This document shows positions 14,990-23,360 of a stretch of DNA of 23,379 bases, piece after piece (the stretch's first letter is position 1; the number at the start of each line of letters is the position of its first letter). The stretch is from assembly GCA_002391565.1 (NCBI GenBank), contig DGFH01000260.1, positions 1 through 23,379 on the forward strand, written 5' to 3'. The notes beneath the pieces are model-generated. The model made no database searches, was not told the DNA's origin, and worked only from the letters and a program-made list of their open reading frames with translations. Source of the stretch: Anaerolineales bacterium UBA3905. Its GTDB lineage: Bacteria; Chloroflexota; Anaerolineae; Caldilineales; Caldilineaceae. Made by a program: the position numbers and the translations under genes.

Positions 14990-16096
14990 GTGAGCGATCC
15001 GCGCATTGATGGTCTTGCCCGTTTGTTGGTGGATTACTGTGTTGCCACGCGCCCCGGCGATTGGGTGCTGATTCGTGGCGACCTGGCTGCCCAGCCACTG
15101 GTCGCGCGCGTCTACGCCCATGTCCTGGCCGCCGGTGCTCATCCGACTGTCATCTATCACGACGAACAGACGGAGGAACTCTTCTATCGCACTGCCAACT
15201 CTGCACAGTTGAGCTGGCGCGCACCGATAGATGAACTGCTGGCCGAACGCGTCGATGCGCGCATTGTGATTCGTGCACCGGGCAACACGCGCGCGCTCAC
15301 CGGCGTTGATCCGGCGGCGCAGCGCGCCCATCAACTCGCCCAGAAGCCGATCACCGACCGCTATCGTGAGCGGGCAGCCACCGGCGCACATCGCTGGACC
15401 TTGACCAACTTTCCGTGCCCGGCGCTGGCGCAAGACGCCGACATGAGCCTGACCGACTTCGAGGACTTTGTCTACGCCGCCACCTACGCCGACCAACCCG
15501 ATCCCGTGGCGGCCTGGCAGGCCGTCCACGTGCGGCAACAGCGGCTGATCGACTGGCTGGCGGGCAAGTCGGAGGTGGTTGTGCGCGGACCGCATGTTGA
15601 CTTGCGCTTGTCGATTGCCGGGCGCACTTTCATCAATAGCGACGGCAAACGCAACATGCCCAGCGGTGAAATTTTCACCGGCCCGGTCGAAGACTCGGTC
15701 GAAGGCTGGGTGCGCTTCACCTATCCGGCGATCCGCGGCGGGCGCGAGGTGGATGGCGTCGAACTGACCTTTGCTCAGGGTAAGGTGATCAAAGCACAGG
15801 CCGATAAAAACGCCGACTATCTCCTCAGCCAGCTCGACAGCGACGCCGGCGCGCGTTATCTAGGCGAATTCGCTGTCGGCACGAACTACCAGATTCAGCG
15901 TTTCACCAAAAATATTCTGTATGACGAAAAGATCGGTGGCACCATGCACGTAGCGCTGGGCGCTGGCTACCCGGAGACCGGCAGCCGCAACGAATCGAGC
16001 ATCCACTGGGATTTCATCTGCGACATGCGCACCGACAGCGAGATCTGGGTGGACGGCGAACTATTCTACCAAGACGGCCAATTTACCATCGACTGA
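14990..16096 (+). CDS. M29-family aminopeptidase (aminopeptidase T/AmpS/PepS type)
   Basis: A 368-residue cytosolic metallo-aminopeptidase that removes N-terminal residues from peptides using two metal ions. The M29 metal ligands can be placed: Glu227 in NMPSGEIFTGPVEDS, Glu293 in YLGEFAVGTN, His320 in GGTMHVALG, and His339 and Asp341 in SSIHWDFICDM. The N-terminal domain begins DPRIDGLARLLVDYCVATRPGDWVLIRG, as is usual. Length is slightly short of the 400-410 residues of characterised members, with the catalytic half intact. Starts at GTG 14990. The next gene follows after 36 bases on the same strand; there is no functional link evident from sequence. Family call is strong; substrate preference is not determined. 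Confidence 0.92.
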   Translation: MSDPRIDGLARLLVDYCVATRPGDWVLIRGDLAAQPLVARVYAHVLAAGAHPTVIYHDEQTEELFYRTANSAQLSWRAPIDELLAERVDARIVIRAPGNTRALTGVDPAAQRAHQLAQKPITDRYRERAATGAHRWTLTNFPCPALAQDADMSLTDFEDFVYAATYADQPDPVAAWQAVHVRQQRLIDWLAGKSEVVVRGPHVDLRLSIAGRTFINSDGKRNMPSGEIFTGPVEDSVEGWVRFTYPAIRGGREVDGVELTFAQGKVIKAQADKNADYLLSQLDSDAGARYLGEFAVGTNYQIQRFTKNILYDEKIGGTMHVALGAGYPETGSRNESSIHWDFICDMRTDSEIWVDGELFYQDGQFTID

Positions 16097-16132
16097 TATT
16101 CCCCCATCACACCCAAACACTGGAGGCACATT

Positions 16133-16999
16133 ATGTTGGTTCGCGATATTATGACCAGCCCGGCCATCACCGTGCGCGCTGGCGCCAAGATACCTGAAGT
16201 CGCCCGCCTGCTGCGCGCCCATCAGATCAGCGGCATGCCGGTGCTTGACGACGACGGAGCGCTGTTGGGCATCGTCACCGACCACGACTTAATCCTGCGC
16301 AACGCGCCGGTGCGCGAGCCGCGCTATTTCGCCATCCTCTCCGGCTATATCCCGCTTAGCCTGGAGGAGCATCGCCATTACAAGGAGCAATTGCGCCACA
16401 CGATGGCTGTCACCGCCGGCGACATGACCGAGCCGGGCGTCCCCACCGTCACGCCGGAGACGCCGTTGGAGCAAGCCATGGAGCTGATGCTTGACCCGAA
16501 GGTGACGATGCTGCCGGTGTTGGACAACAACGAGGTTGTCGGCGTTGTCACACGCACCGACCTGGTGCGGCTGATTGAGAAGCTGGAAGGCGCTGTTGAC
16601 CCGGAGGCGACGGCGCAGGAAGTTGCCTCCGAACCGGTGCTATCTGGTTTATGTGAAGTGATTCTCTATGTCCAGGAGATGAGCGTCATGGTGCACTTCT
16701 ATCGCGATCAGCTCGGTCTGCGCGTGGAGGAACCGGCTGACGTAGCGGATCTAAGCGGCGAAAGTTGGGTCGTCTTTGAAACCGGCGCCACCAAACTGGC
16801 GCTGCACAGTGGCGGCCAGCAACGGCCAGGCGAGAGCGCGCCGATGCTGGTCTTTGCGGTGGCCGACCTTGCCGCTGCGCGCACGCTGCTGGTCGAACGC
16901 GGTGTAACGCTGGAGGAGCCGTTTGAGGCGGCCCCGGGCGTCCTCGTCTGTCATGGCCGCGACCCGGAGGGCAATCCGCTGGCGCTGGAGCAGCGGTGA
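16133..16999 (+). CDS. CBS-CBS-VOC fusion protein (nucleotide-sensing pair plus glyoxalase/dioxygenase-fold domain)
   Basis: A 288-residue cytosolic protein. Residues 1-58 are a CBS motif starting VRDIMTSPAITV with a GIVTDHDL finish. A linker of about 35 residues (FAILSGYIPLSLEEHRHYK) follows. A second CBS spans 95-150 (AGDMTEPGVPTVTPETPL to VGVVTRTDLVRLI). Residues 173-288 form a VOC (vicinal oxygen chelate) domain: CEVILYVQEMSVMVHFYRDQLGLRV, a central KLALHSGGQ with a possible metal His225, and RDPEGNPLALEQR with Glu286. CBS pairs sense adenylates; VOC domains are metal-dependent isomerases, dioxygenases or binding proteins. The fusion is continuous with no internal start or frameshift sign. 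TGGAGG 6 bases upstream supports the ATG at 16133. I know no characterised protein of this architecture; activity is unknown. Confidence 0.85.
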   Translation: MLVRDIMTSPAITVRAGAKIPEVARLLRAHQISGMPVLDDDGALLGIVTDHDLILRNAPVREPRYFAILSGYIPLSLEEHRHYKEQLRHTMAVTAGDMTEPGVPTVTPETPLEQAMELMLDPKVTMLPVLDNNEVVGVVTRTDLVRLIEKLEGAVDPEATAQEVASEPVLSGLCEVILYVQEMSVMVHFYRDQLGLRVEEPADVADLSGESWVVFETGATKLALHSGGQQRPGESAPMLVFAVADLAAARTLLVERGVTLEEPFEAAPGVLVCHGRDPEGNPLALEQR

Positions 17000-17081
17000 T
17001 CCTCTGAGGGCAAGAGGTGCGTTACGAGGGGCGCCGCTGGCAGGCGCTGTGCTCGTCAACTATGCAATCTGTCGAGCAGAG

Positions 17082-17103
17082 GGCGCCGCGCCGGCGCGGC
17101 GCC
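17082..17103. repeat. Perfect 22-bp GC palindrome between convergent genes
   Basis: Positions 17082-17103 read the same on both strands, with an 11-base half-site built from GGCGCCGCGCC. It ends on the base before the stop codon (17104-17106) of the minus-strand glycosyltransferase and lies about 80 bases after the CBS-VOC stop. There is no T run, so it could be a bidirectional transcript end, an mRNA-stabilising hairpin, or just GC-rich sequence. Confidence 0.6.
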
Positions 17104-19494
17104 TCACTCACCCACCTGGATGACGCCGAGGTGAACGCTATCGTCGCCCTGCGTTGGCGGCGTCACCGGCAGCCGTGTCAGCGTGGCCGGATCATAGAAG
17201 CCCGTGACAATGTGATATTCGCCGCGCGGCAGGTGCGCCGGCAGCGGTAGCGCAATGCGGTCGTGCACGGCGAGCGCCGGACGCCAGGCGCTGGTGGGCA
17301 AAAAGCCGCCGACTGGCACGCCGTCGTGCTGCGTCACCAGCCTGCCAGCAGCGTCGAGCACGTGGATGAACAGAGTGTAATCATGCGGTGGCGGTCGCCG
17401 TGCACGCCATGTCATCTCGATGGTCACCGTCGTGGTTGTATCTTCACCTTCCAACTGTTCAATGGACGCCGCCTCCAGGTCAATCACATCGCCAAAGCGC
17501 GCCAACGGCGGTGCAACCGGCGCGCCTTTCTCGTCGCCGACCGGTAGATAACCAATCGTCACCGGTGCGTCGAGTTCCTCTAGTGTATCAGGGTTGTAGA
17601 AACTGACATCGACGCGATAGTAGCCGGGGGCAGCATCCGGCGGCACGGTGAATGCGTGGCCGTCAGGCCAGACATCACCCACCAGCCATTGCGAGGTTGG
17701 GGAGCCAAAGGGCCAGCCTTCATCGCGCAGTAGTTCCTTGCCATCTGCGTCCACGATGCGGATCAAGATGCTCCAGTTGGTGGACATGGTGCGCAGACTC
17801 TGGAGATAGAGCGTCAGCACGAAGTGTTCACCTGGCGCAACAGGGGCGGCGGGCAGGTCGTGCCCGCCCAGCTGGATCGTCTCCGCCCATTGCGCCAGCG
17901 GCGCCAGCCAGAGCGTGCTCTTGTCGGGCAGCGGCGCCGGCACAAAATTGTGCGCCTGCGCGTAGGCGACCAGGGGCTGCTCCAGGCGCGCATCGTCGTC
18001 TTCCACGCCGGTGAGAATCGCCCGCGCCGGGGCGTCCGCCAGCAACACGGCCAGATCGTCGGCGCCGACCACATGAAAGCGGGTGCGCGCCTCTGTTGAC
18101 AACAGAGGCGCCACGCGCCAGGCGAAGGGGCCAGTGGCAAATTCAGGATAGATCGAAGCGCCGCCTTCGAGGGGGTAGAGTGGGGCCAGCGTCAGCACGC
18201 GGCCATCACCGACCAGCCGACTAATTTGTCCGCCATAGGCATGGATGCGATTAGGCAGCCACTCCGACGGCGCCCACAGCGTCATTTGTCCGGCAAGATA
18301 GACAGGCGCAGCGACAAGCAACGCGGTCACGCTGCCCAGCCAATAGGCGTACACACCGCCTGCCTGCAACGCCGTCGGCCACGCAGCAAACGCTTCGACG
18401 ATCGCCAGGAGCGCCAATGGAAAGAGCGGGTAAAAGTATTGTGGCTGCGATGGGGTGGCGCCGAGCGCGCCGGGCAACATGAAAAGCATCAGCGCCAGCA
18501 GCAATCGCAGCCGAAAACGCACCGCCGCATCCGCCTTGTGCTCGCCCTTGCGCCACAAGAACGCCCGCACCGGCCACAGCCCGATCGCAAGCGCCGCCAG
18601 CACGACCAGGTTGGTGGGCATGGTGACAAGCAGCTCGCCCAAGTAGCGCACTTTGGCGGCAAGGCTCATGGCTTCCCCATAGGCCAGTTCAGCGTAGTAG
18701 CGTGCGTTGAGCTGGATATAACCGAGGTTGCCAAAGAAGAACGCGGGCAGGTCGCGCAAGGTGGGCGCCAATACCAGCAGCGCGGTCGCAGCGCCGGTGA
18801 GGACAAAGACCAGCACGCGACGCCAGCGCTGGCGCGTATCAACCGTTGGCGCCAACCAGGCCGCCGCCAGGAACGGCACGGCGCTCAGGGCAAAGGAGAG
18901 CCGCGTGACCGACGCCAAAGCGATCAGCGCGGCGGCGAGCGCCCACCATGTCATCTGGCGCCTGCCGGTCAACGCCCGACTGCCAGCGCCGAAGGCCAAC
19001 AGCAGCAACAGGATCGGCAGGTCGTGATTCCAGGCGCGCCCACTGGTGTAGAAAAAGACCGGCGTCGCCAACAACCACATCGCCGCCAGCGCCGCCAGCC
19101 GCCAGCGCGACCACCCAGTCCACATGGCAAAGCGTCGCCACGCATAGACGAAGAGCAGCAACAAGGATAACCAGCCAAAGATCACCGAGGCAATGCGGCT
19201 GCTCAGCAGGAGTGAGTCGAACGCTGCAAAGAGCAGCGCGTAAAGATAGCTCAACAGCGGCACGTGAAAATAGGGGAAATCTGCATAGGGCGTCAACCCG
19301 GCGCGGGCGATGAGGGCGGCGCTGGCGATAAACTGATGCTCATCGTGGTTTAGCTCGCGCCGCAGATTGATTCCCAGCAGCAGGACGAAGAGGGCGATAA
19401 ATAGCACGCCGGTGGCAACTGGCAGCAACCAGTCAGCAGCGCGCCGGTTGCGATGGGGTGGCAGGGAGACCGGCGTCATGGAGTGGGAATCCAT
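17104..19494 (-). CDS. GT-C glycosyltransferase (GT39/ArnT-like) with two C-terminal beta domains
   Basis: A 796-residue polytopic protein. Multiple membrane spans fill residues 1 to about 410. In the first extracytoplasmic loop is the GT-C acidic pair Asp51-Glu52 (RRELNHDEHQFI), typical of the ArnT/PMT group using polyprenyl-phosphate sugars. Two beta-sandwich-like modules follow at about 537-650 and 665-785. The second ends with THxxxPVGGFLPTSAW-type and LPRGEYHIVTGFYDPATLTRLPV segments. The membrane part would transfer a sugar outside the membrane and the tail domains would sit there too, perhaps for acceptor or wall binding (inference). The ATG at 19494 shares a base with the upstream stop (TGATG) and has GGAG at 19504-19507. 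An ATG at 19509 lacks a ribosome site. Last gene of a three-gene operon. Confidence 0.85.
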   Translation of the reverse strand: MDSHSMTPVSLPPHRNRRAADWLLPVATGVLFIALFVLLLGINLRRELNHDEHQFIASAALIARAGLTPYADFPYFHVPLLSYLYALLFAAFDSLLLSSRIASVIFGWLSLLLLFVYAWRRFAMWTGWSRWRLAALAAMWLLATPVFFYTSGRAWNHDLPILLLLLAFGAGSRALTGRRQMTWWALAAALIALASVTRLSFALSAVPFLAAAWLAPTVDTRQRWRRVLVFVLTGAATALLVLAPTLRDLPAFFFGNLGYIQLNARYYAELAYGEAMSLAAKVRYLGELLVTMPTNLVVLAALAIGLWPVRAFLWRKGEHKADAAVRFRLRLLLALMLFMLPGALGATPSQPQYFYPLFPLALLAIVEAFAAWPTALQAGGVYAYWLGSVTALLVAAPVYLAGQMTLWAPSEWLPNRIHAYGGQISRLVGDGRVLTLAPLYPLEGGASIYPEFATGPFAWRVAPLLSTEARTRFHVVGADDLAVLLADAPARAILTGVEDDDARLEQPLVAYAQAHNFVPAPLPDKSTLWLAPLAQWAETIQLGGHDLPAAPVAPGEHFVLTLYLQSLRTMSTNWSILIRIVDADGKELLRDEGWPFGSPTSQWLVGDVWPDGHAFTVPPDAAPGYYRVDVSFYNPDTLEELDAPVTIGYLPVGDEKGAPVAPPLARFGDVIDLEAASIEQLEGEDTTTTVTIEMTWRARRPPPHDYTLFIHVLDAAGRLVTQHDGVPVGGFLPTSAWRPALAVHDRIALPLPAHLPRGEYHIVTGFYDPATLTRLPVTPPTQGDDSVHLGVIQVGE

Positions 19495-21881
19495 CAGGGC
19501 ACGCTCCATTGCGCCACTTCGAGAACATCGCGGCCATCGTTCAGCGGCACGCGCGCACCAGTGACCGGATTATACCAGCCGGTCAGAAGGCGGTATGTCC
19601 CCGGTGGCAGCGAGGCGGGCAACGACAACGTGAAACCATCATCGACTGCCACGCCTGGGCGCCAGCCGGTCGTCGGCCAGAAACCGTGACGCGGGGCGTG
19701 GTCATCCTGGGCTACGATGGCGCCGTCAGGCCCGATCAGGTGCATGAACGCCGTGATCTCCTCTGTCAGCGGAGCCGCGCTCTGCCAGCGTACGCGCACA
19801 GCGATCGTTGCGTCGGCTGTCAGCAGGGGCGGCGCTCCGTCCACGCCCATCAACTCGATGCCGTTTTGCCAGTGCGCAGAGAGGGGCGTCGCTGGCGCCG
19901 CAGGCGGCGCCCCAATCCAGAACCAGGCAACCGGTCTTGGCTCTGCCAATAACTCTCCCGACGCGGCGTTGTAAGCAACGATCTCGAGCCGGTAGAGACC
20001 ATCCGCCAGTGTGGCAGGTAGCTTCAGAACCTTTGTGTCGGGGATCGGTGTTTCTTCCGCCTGGCCTGGGGAGATCACACCGCCCGCCAGCAAACCATCA
20101 ACCGCCGCCGGGCGCGCGCCATCCTCACTCACCAGTTGCACCGAGAGCGTCGGCGCATCTTCATCGTCGGCCACAAGCCACTCTGTGCGCACGATCAGGG
20201 CGCCGCCCGGTGTGGCCTGGCTATACGCCAGCCGCGTCAAGGTCAGCCGGGCGGAGAAGTCCACCGGTGTAAACGGGGTGATCCATTCGGTTGCTGCCAA
20301 CGGTGGCGCACCGGTGAAGTGCAGCACGCGCGCCGCATCATCGTCGCGCGCCGCGTCGAAGCGTTCGAGCACTGTGTGGGCAAAGCCATCCTCGAAACGT
20401 GTGAGCAGACGCTCGCCGTCGATGACAAACCAGACCGGTTTGCCCTGCGCCAGCACCGTCTCAAGTTGCGCCACCGTCGCCAGCAGCGTGGCGCCGCTCC
20501 AGCGATCGATCAAGCGGCCATCGGCAGTGGCGAGCACGAACGGTGCGAAATCCTTGCCCTGGGTGTAGTAATTGCATGGCGCCCCGGTCACCAGCGCACA
20601 GCCGGCGGCCTGAGGCGTCATCACCAGATCGCCAGGTTGGCGTTGGGCGGCGACATAGGCGAAGGCGTGTTCGTAGCCCAACATTCGCTCACGCGTGGCG
20701 GCGATGGCGTCATCCCACATCAGCCACGCCAGCGCCATGCCTGCAGCGCCGATGGCGATTGCCTGAGCGCGTGGATTGCGGATCACGAAGGCAACGGCGC
20801 CAACCATCCCGGCAGCGCCGATCAGCAACCAGTACGCTTGAATGAAGAGCAGATAGCGCGGGTTGCGCCAGCTTTCACCCACGACGGTGGCAAAGAGCGC
20901 AAAGACCACGCCAAAGAGCAGGGCAAAAAAGAGCGTCGCCTGCTGTGCAGACGAAAGTGTGGGGATGCGCCAATGTCGCCGATGCAGGGCAAAGCCCGCA
21001 GCGCCGACGGCGACCAGCGCCCCCATCGTCCAGGGAAGGCGGGGCGCTTCCAGAAAAAGTGCATCGATCAAACGCCAGAGGCTGGCAGGATCAAAATATA
21101 GATCGAGGTAGGGCTGGCTGGCCTGAATCGCCAGCAGTTGGCCGGGCTGCCCCATCTGTTCGACCAGCAGGCGCAGCGCCACCGCGCCGAGGCTGATGGC
21201 GTGAGCAACGCGCACGCCAGGCAACCGAAGATAAGCCCACCCACGCCACCACAACGCCGCCAGCAACAGCGCAGGGTAAAGCAGGGCAATCTCTTCATGG
21301 GAAAAGATAGCGAGTGCAAAGCTGACGGCAAAGAGCAGATGCCAGCGTCGCACGGTGCGCCAGGATCGATTGGCGTCATCGGTGTGGCGGATCGCCTCGA
21401 AAAACGCCCACGCCGCCAGCAACGACCAAAACATCACGGGTGCATAGAAACGGGCGCGCCCGCCGGCCTCAATCGCCTCCGGCAGTAGCGCCAGTCCCAA
21501 CGCCGCCAGCACACCAACGCCAGGCCGCCAATGTTTCCAGCCGATCCAGTAGATCAACGCCACCGTCGCCAACGCAAAAAGCAAACTCGGCAGCCGCCCG
21601 GTGGTGAAGCTGAAACCGCCGAGTTGCATAAAGAGCGCGGTCAGGTAAGTGTGGAACAGGCCGCGCGTGTAGATCACGCCGCTCGGCAGCAGCGGGAAGC
21701 CGTACTCCAGCACGCGGCGCACAGCCCACAGGCTGCTGAACTCGTCGACGTGCAATCCGACCTGCTGAATGTATTGCCAGCGCAGCCAACATGCCACCGC
21801 CAGCAACACGAAGCACGGCAACCACCAGACAGATAATGTCGAGCGCGCCCGGACGTACAGGCCAGAATCGCTACTGCGCAC
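19494..21881 (-). CDS. GT-C glycosyltransferase (GT39-like) with two C-terminal beta domains, paralogous to its neighbour
   Basis: A 795-residue counterpart of the downstream gene and nearly the same length. Membrane spans cover about 15-395; the loop HVDEFSSLW holds the acidic pair Asp46-Glu47. An extracytoplasmic region follows, with beta-sandwich-like modules at about 541-650 and 665-785. The last resembles the neighbour's: VAQDDHAPRHGFWPTTGW and LPPGTYRLLTGWYNPVTGARVPL. The likely role is transfer of a sugar from a lipid carrier outside the membrane, with different specificity from its paralogue (inference). I chose GTG at 21881, overlapping the SUMF1 gene's end by 11 bases and preceded by AAGGG at 8 bases; an open frame continuing to 21995 lies wholly inside the upstream gene. 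Its stop overlaps the next start by one base. Confidence 0.85.
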   Translation of the reverse strand: MRSSDSGLYVRARSTLSVWWLPCFVLLAVACWLRWQYIQQVGLHVDEFSSLWAVRRVLEYGFPLLPSGVIYTRGLFHTYLTALFMQLGGFSFTTGRLPSLLFALATVALIYWIGWKHWRPGVGVLAALGLALLPEAIEAGGRARFYAPVMFWSLLAAWAFFEAIRHTDDANRSWRTVRRWHLLFAVSFALAIFSHEEIALLYPALLLAALWWRGWAYLRLPGVRVAHAISLGAVALRLLVEQMGQPGQLLAIQASQPYLDLYFDPASLWRLIDALFLEAPRLPWTMGALVAVGAAGFALHRRHWRIPTLSSAQQATLFFALLFGVVFALFATVVGESWRNPRYLLFIQAYWLLIGAAGMVGAVAFVIRNPRAQAIAIGAAGMALAWLMWDDAIAATRERMLGYEHAFAYVAAQRQPGDLVMTPQAAGCALVTGAPCNYYTQGKDFAPFVLATADGRLIDRWSGATLLATVAQLETVLAQGKPVWFVIDGERLLTRFEDGFAHTVLERFDAARDDDAARVLHFTGAPPLAATEWITPFTPVDFSARLTLTRLAYSQATPGGALIVRTEWLVADDEDAPTLSVQLVSEDGARPAAVDGLLAGGVISPGQAEETPIPDTKVLKLPATLADGLYRLEIVAYNAASGELLAEPRPVAWFWIGAPPAAPATPLSAHWQNGIELMGVDGAPPLLTADATIAVRVRWQSAAPLTEEITAFMHLIGPDGAIVAQDDHAPRHGFWPTTGWRPGVAVDDGFTLSLPASLPPGTYRLLTGWYNPVTGARVPLNDGRDVLEVAQWSVP

Positions 21882-23331
21882 AGCGGAAACCCTTACGATT
21901 GTTGCGGAAATAGGGAACATCGGTGAAAGGCAGCCAGTTTGGCCCCTGATGCCCAAAATGGCGATGCGCTGTGTGCAGATACACTTCGTAACCACCCCAG
22001 GTGCCGCCGCGATGGGTGAAGACCGGATAGCCCAGTTCTTCGTAGGTCAAGGGCTGCAGCGGGTCGCCAGTCGCCTTGTAGGGGCGCGAGAAAGGCGGTC
22101 CAGGCGGGTTGTCGGTGGGCGCATAATTGTAGTAGTTGGCGTCGTATTTGTCGTTGACCCACTCCGAGACATTGCCGGACATCTCGTAGGCGCCGTAAGG
22201 GCTGGCGCCGCGCGGGTAACGTCCCACAGGCGCTGCGCCGCGCGCTTCAGGAAGCACCGGCGGCAATGTGCGACATTCATCTCCATCGCGATAGAAGTGG
22301 TTGTTGAGCCGGAGACAATCCGGCGCTTCGTTGCCCCAGGGATAAACGCGCGTATCGATGGCGCCGCGTGCGGCTTTTTCCCATTCAGCTTCGGTCGGCA
22401 GGCGCTTGCCTTCCCAGCGACAGAAGGCGTCGGCGTCCCACCAGGAAACAAAGGCGACCGGATAAAGATCGAACTCAGACCTGTTCATTAAGGTTGGGTC
22501 AAGCGGCGGCGCACAGGCGCCGGCCTGTACGCATGCCCGATATTCGCGATTCGTCACCTCATATTTGTCGATCTTGAAGGCGTCCAGATGCACCACGCGC
22601 ACAGGTTCGTCCAGATAGTTGGGACTCCAGTCTGCTGAACAAGGCCCTTCCGCCGGGTTGCTACGGTCGCATCCCATAAAGAATGGGCCAGCGGGCACTT
22701 CGACCATGGCATTCAGATCAGGAGGATTAGGGACGGGTTCGGTGCGAAAGCTCCAAACTTTGCTGGCAACCTGCTTCCCGTCGGCGTCATTGGCGACGAC
22801 TTTCCAGTAATACAAGGTGTCGTCGGTGAAGGTCGCCGGGTCAAAAGCCGGCGTCGTCACTCCTTCAGCAATCACAACGGTTGGATCAGGATTGTTGGCC
22901 TCCAGGTAGATGGTGAAGCGTGGGCTGTTGAACGCCCCATGCAACACATCCCAGGTCAGGTTGACATTCAGGCTTTGACCAATGCTGCCATCAGCAGGTT
23001 GAGGGGCGTCGAGAAACGGCGGCTGCGCAACCAGAGCCAGATAGTAATAATAGGGGTGTTGGATGAACGGCAGATAGAGCGTGCTCTCATCGACATCGGT
23101 GATAGGCGTGGTCGGCAACATTGATGAATTTCCGGCCCCACTTGACGCCCAAGAGCGACCCACCATTGCACCGGCAGATGGATTGCCTGTCCGGACTAAG
23201 ATCATGACGGTGGTCAGGCCGAACAAGATGAGTCCCAACGCCAATCTGCTGCGCCCCTGCCGAGGCCGCCGCCACCGGACAGCGCGTATCTTCTGTCTTG
23301 CCTGCACTGCATCCCTCACCTGGTCCCTCAC
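21871..23331 (-). CDS. Membrane-anchored SUMF1 (formylglycine-generating-enzyme-like) domain protein, catalytic cysteines absent
   Basis: Up to 486 residues. A basic N-terminus (about 1-28) precedes one membrane span (29-47), then a short linker with YLPFI, a fibronectin type III-like domain (about 103-198, ending TLYYWKVVANDADG...VWSFRTEP), and a SUMF1 domain (about 208-486). Family marks are VPAGPFFMGCD, DKYEVTNREY, PVAFVSWWDADAFCRWEGKRLPTEAEWEKAARG, YEMSGNVSEWVND and the final GFRC. Where true formylglycine-generating enzymes have the paired active-site cysteines (GGSYMCHRSYC...), this protein reads RGGTWGGYEVYLHTAHRH, with none. It is therefore probably a surface binding or structural SUMF1 protein, not a sulfatase-activating enzyme. 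The start is uncertain: GTG codons at 23331, 23319 and 23307 are candidates, and the frame stays open to the adapter, so the gene may be 5'-truncated. Overlaps the next gene. Confidence 0.8.
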   Translation of the reverse strand: MRDQVRDAVQARQKIRAVRWRRPRQGRSRLALGLILFGLTTVMILVRTGNPSAGAMVGRSWASSGAGNSSMLPTTPITDVDESTLYLPFIQHPYYYYLALVAQPPFLDAPQPADGSIGQSLNVNLTWDVLHGAFNSPRFTIYLEANNPDPTVVIAEGVTTPAFDPATFTDDTLYYWKVVANDADGKQVASKVWSFRTEPVPNPPDLNAMVEVPAGPFFMGCDRSNPAEGPCSADWSPNYLDEPVRVVHLDAFKIDKYEVTNREYRACVQAGACAPPLDPTLMNRSEFDLYPVAFVSWWDADAFCRWEGKRLPTEAEWEKAARGAIDTRVYPWGNEAPDCLRLNNHFYRDGDECRTLPPVLPEARGAAPVGRYPRGASPYGAYEMSGNVSEWVNDKYDANYYNYAPTDNPPGPPFSRPYKATGDPLQPLTYEELGYPVFTHRGGTWGGYEVYLHTAHRHFGHQGPNWLPFTDVPYFRNNRKGFRCAQ

Positions 23332-23335
23332 CTGG
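23312..23335. repeat. Tandem 12-bp repeat at the 5' end of the SUMF1 gene
   Basis: TCCCTCACCTGG occurs twice back to back (23312-23323, 23324-23335). On the minus strand each copy supplies GTGAGGG, which is both an in-frame GTG and a Shine-Dalgarno-like GAGGG for the GTG after it. It codes for VRDQ then VRDA. Confidence 0.8.
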
Positions 23336-23360
23336 CGCCTGCAATCGCCCTGCTCTATCC

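Noticed and set aside
18226..19170. A 314-codon plus-strand open frame opposite the last glycosyltransferase
   Set aside because: It is rich in Arg/Gln, as expected from the reverse complement of membrane-span codons; no domain is seen.
19494..19509. ATG at 19509 as the start of the last glycosyltransferase
   Set aside because: It has no ribosome site, and starting there would put GGAG inside the coding region; ATG at 19494 has GGAG at good spacing and a TGATG junction.
21871..23331. Active formylglycine-generating enzyme
   Set aside because: The catalytic cysteine pair is absent, so only the domain fold is supported.
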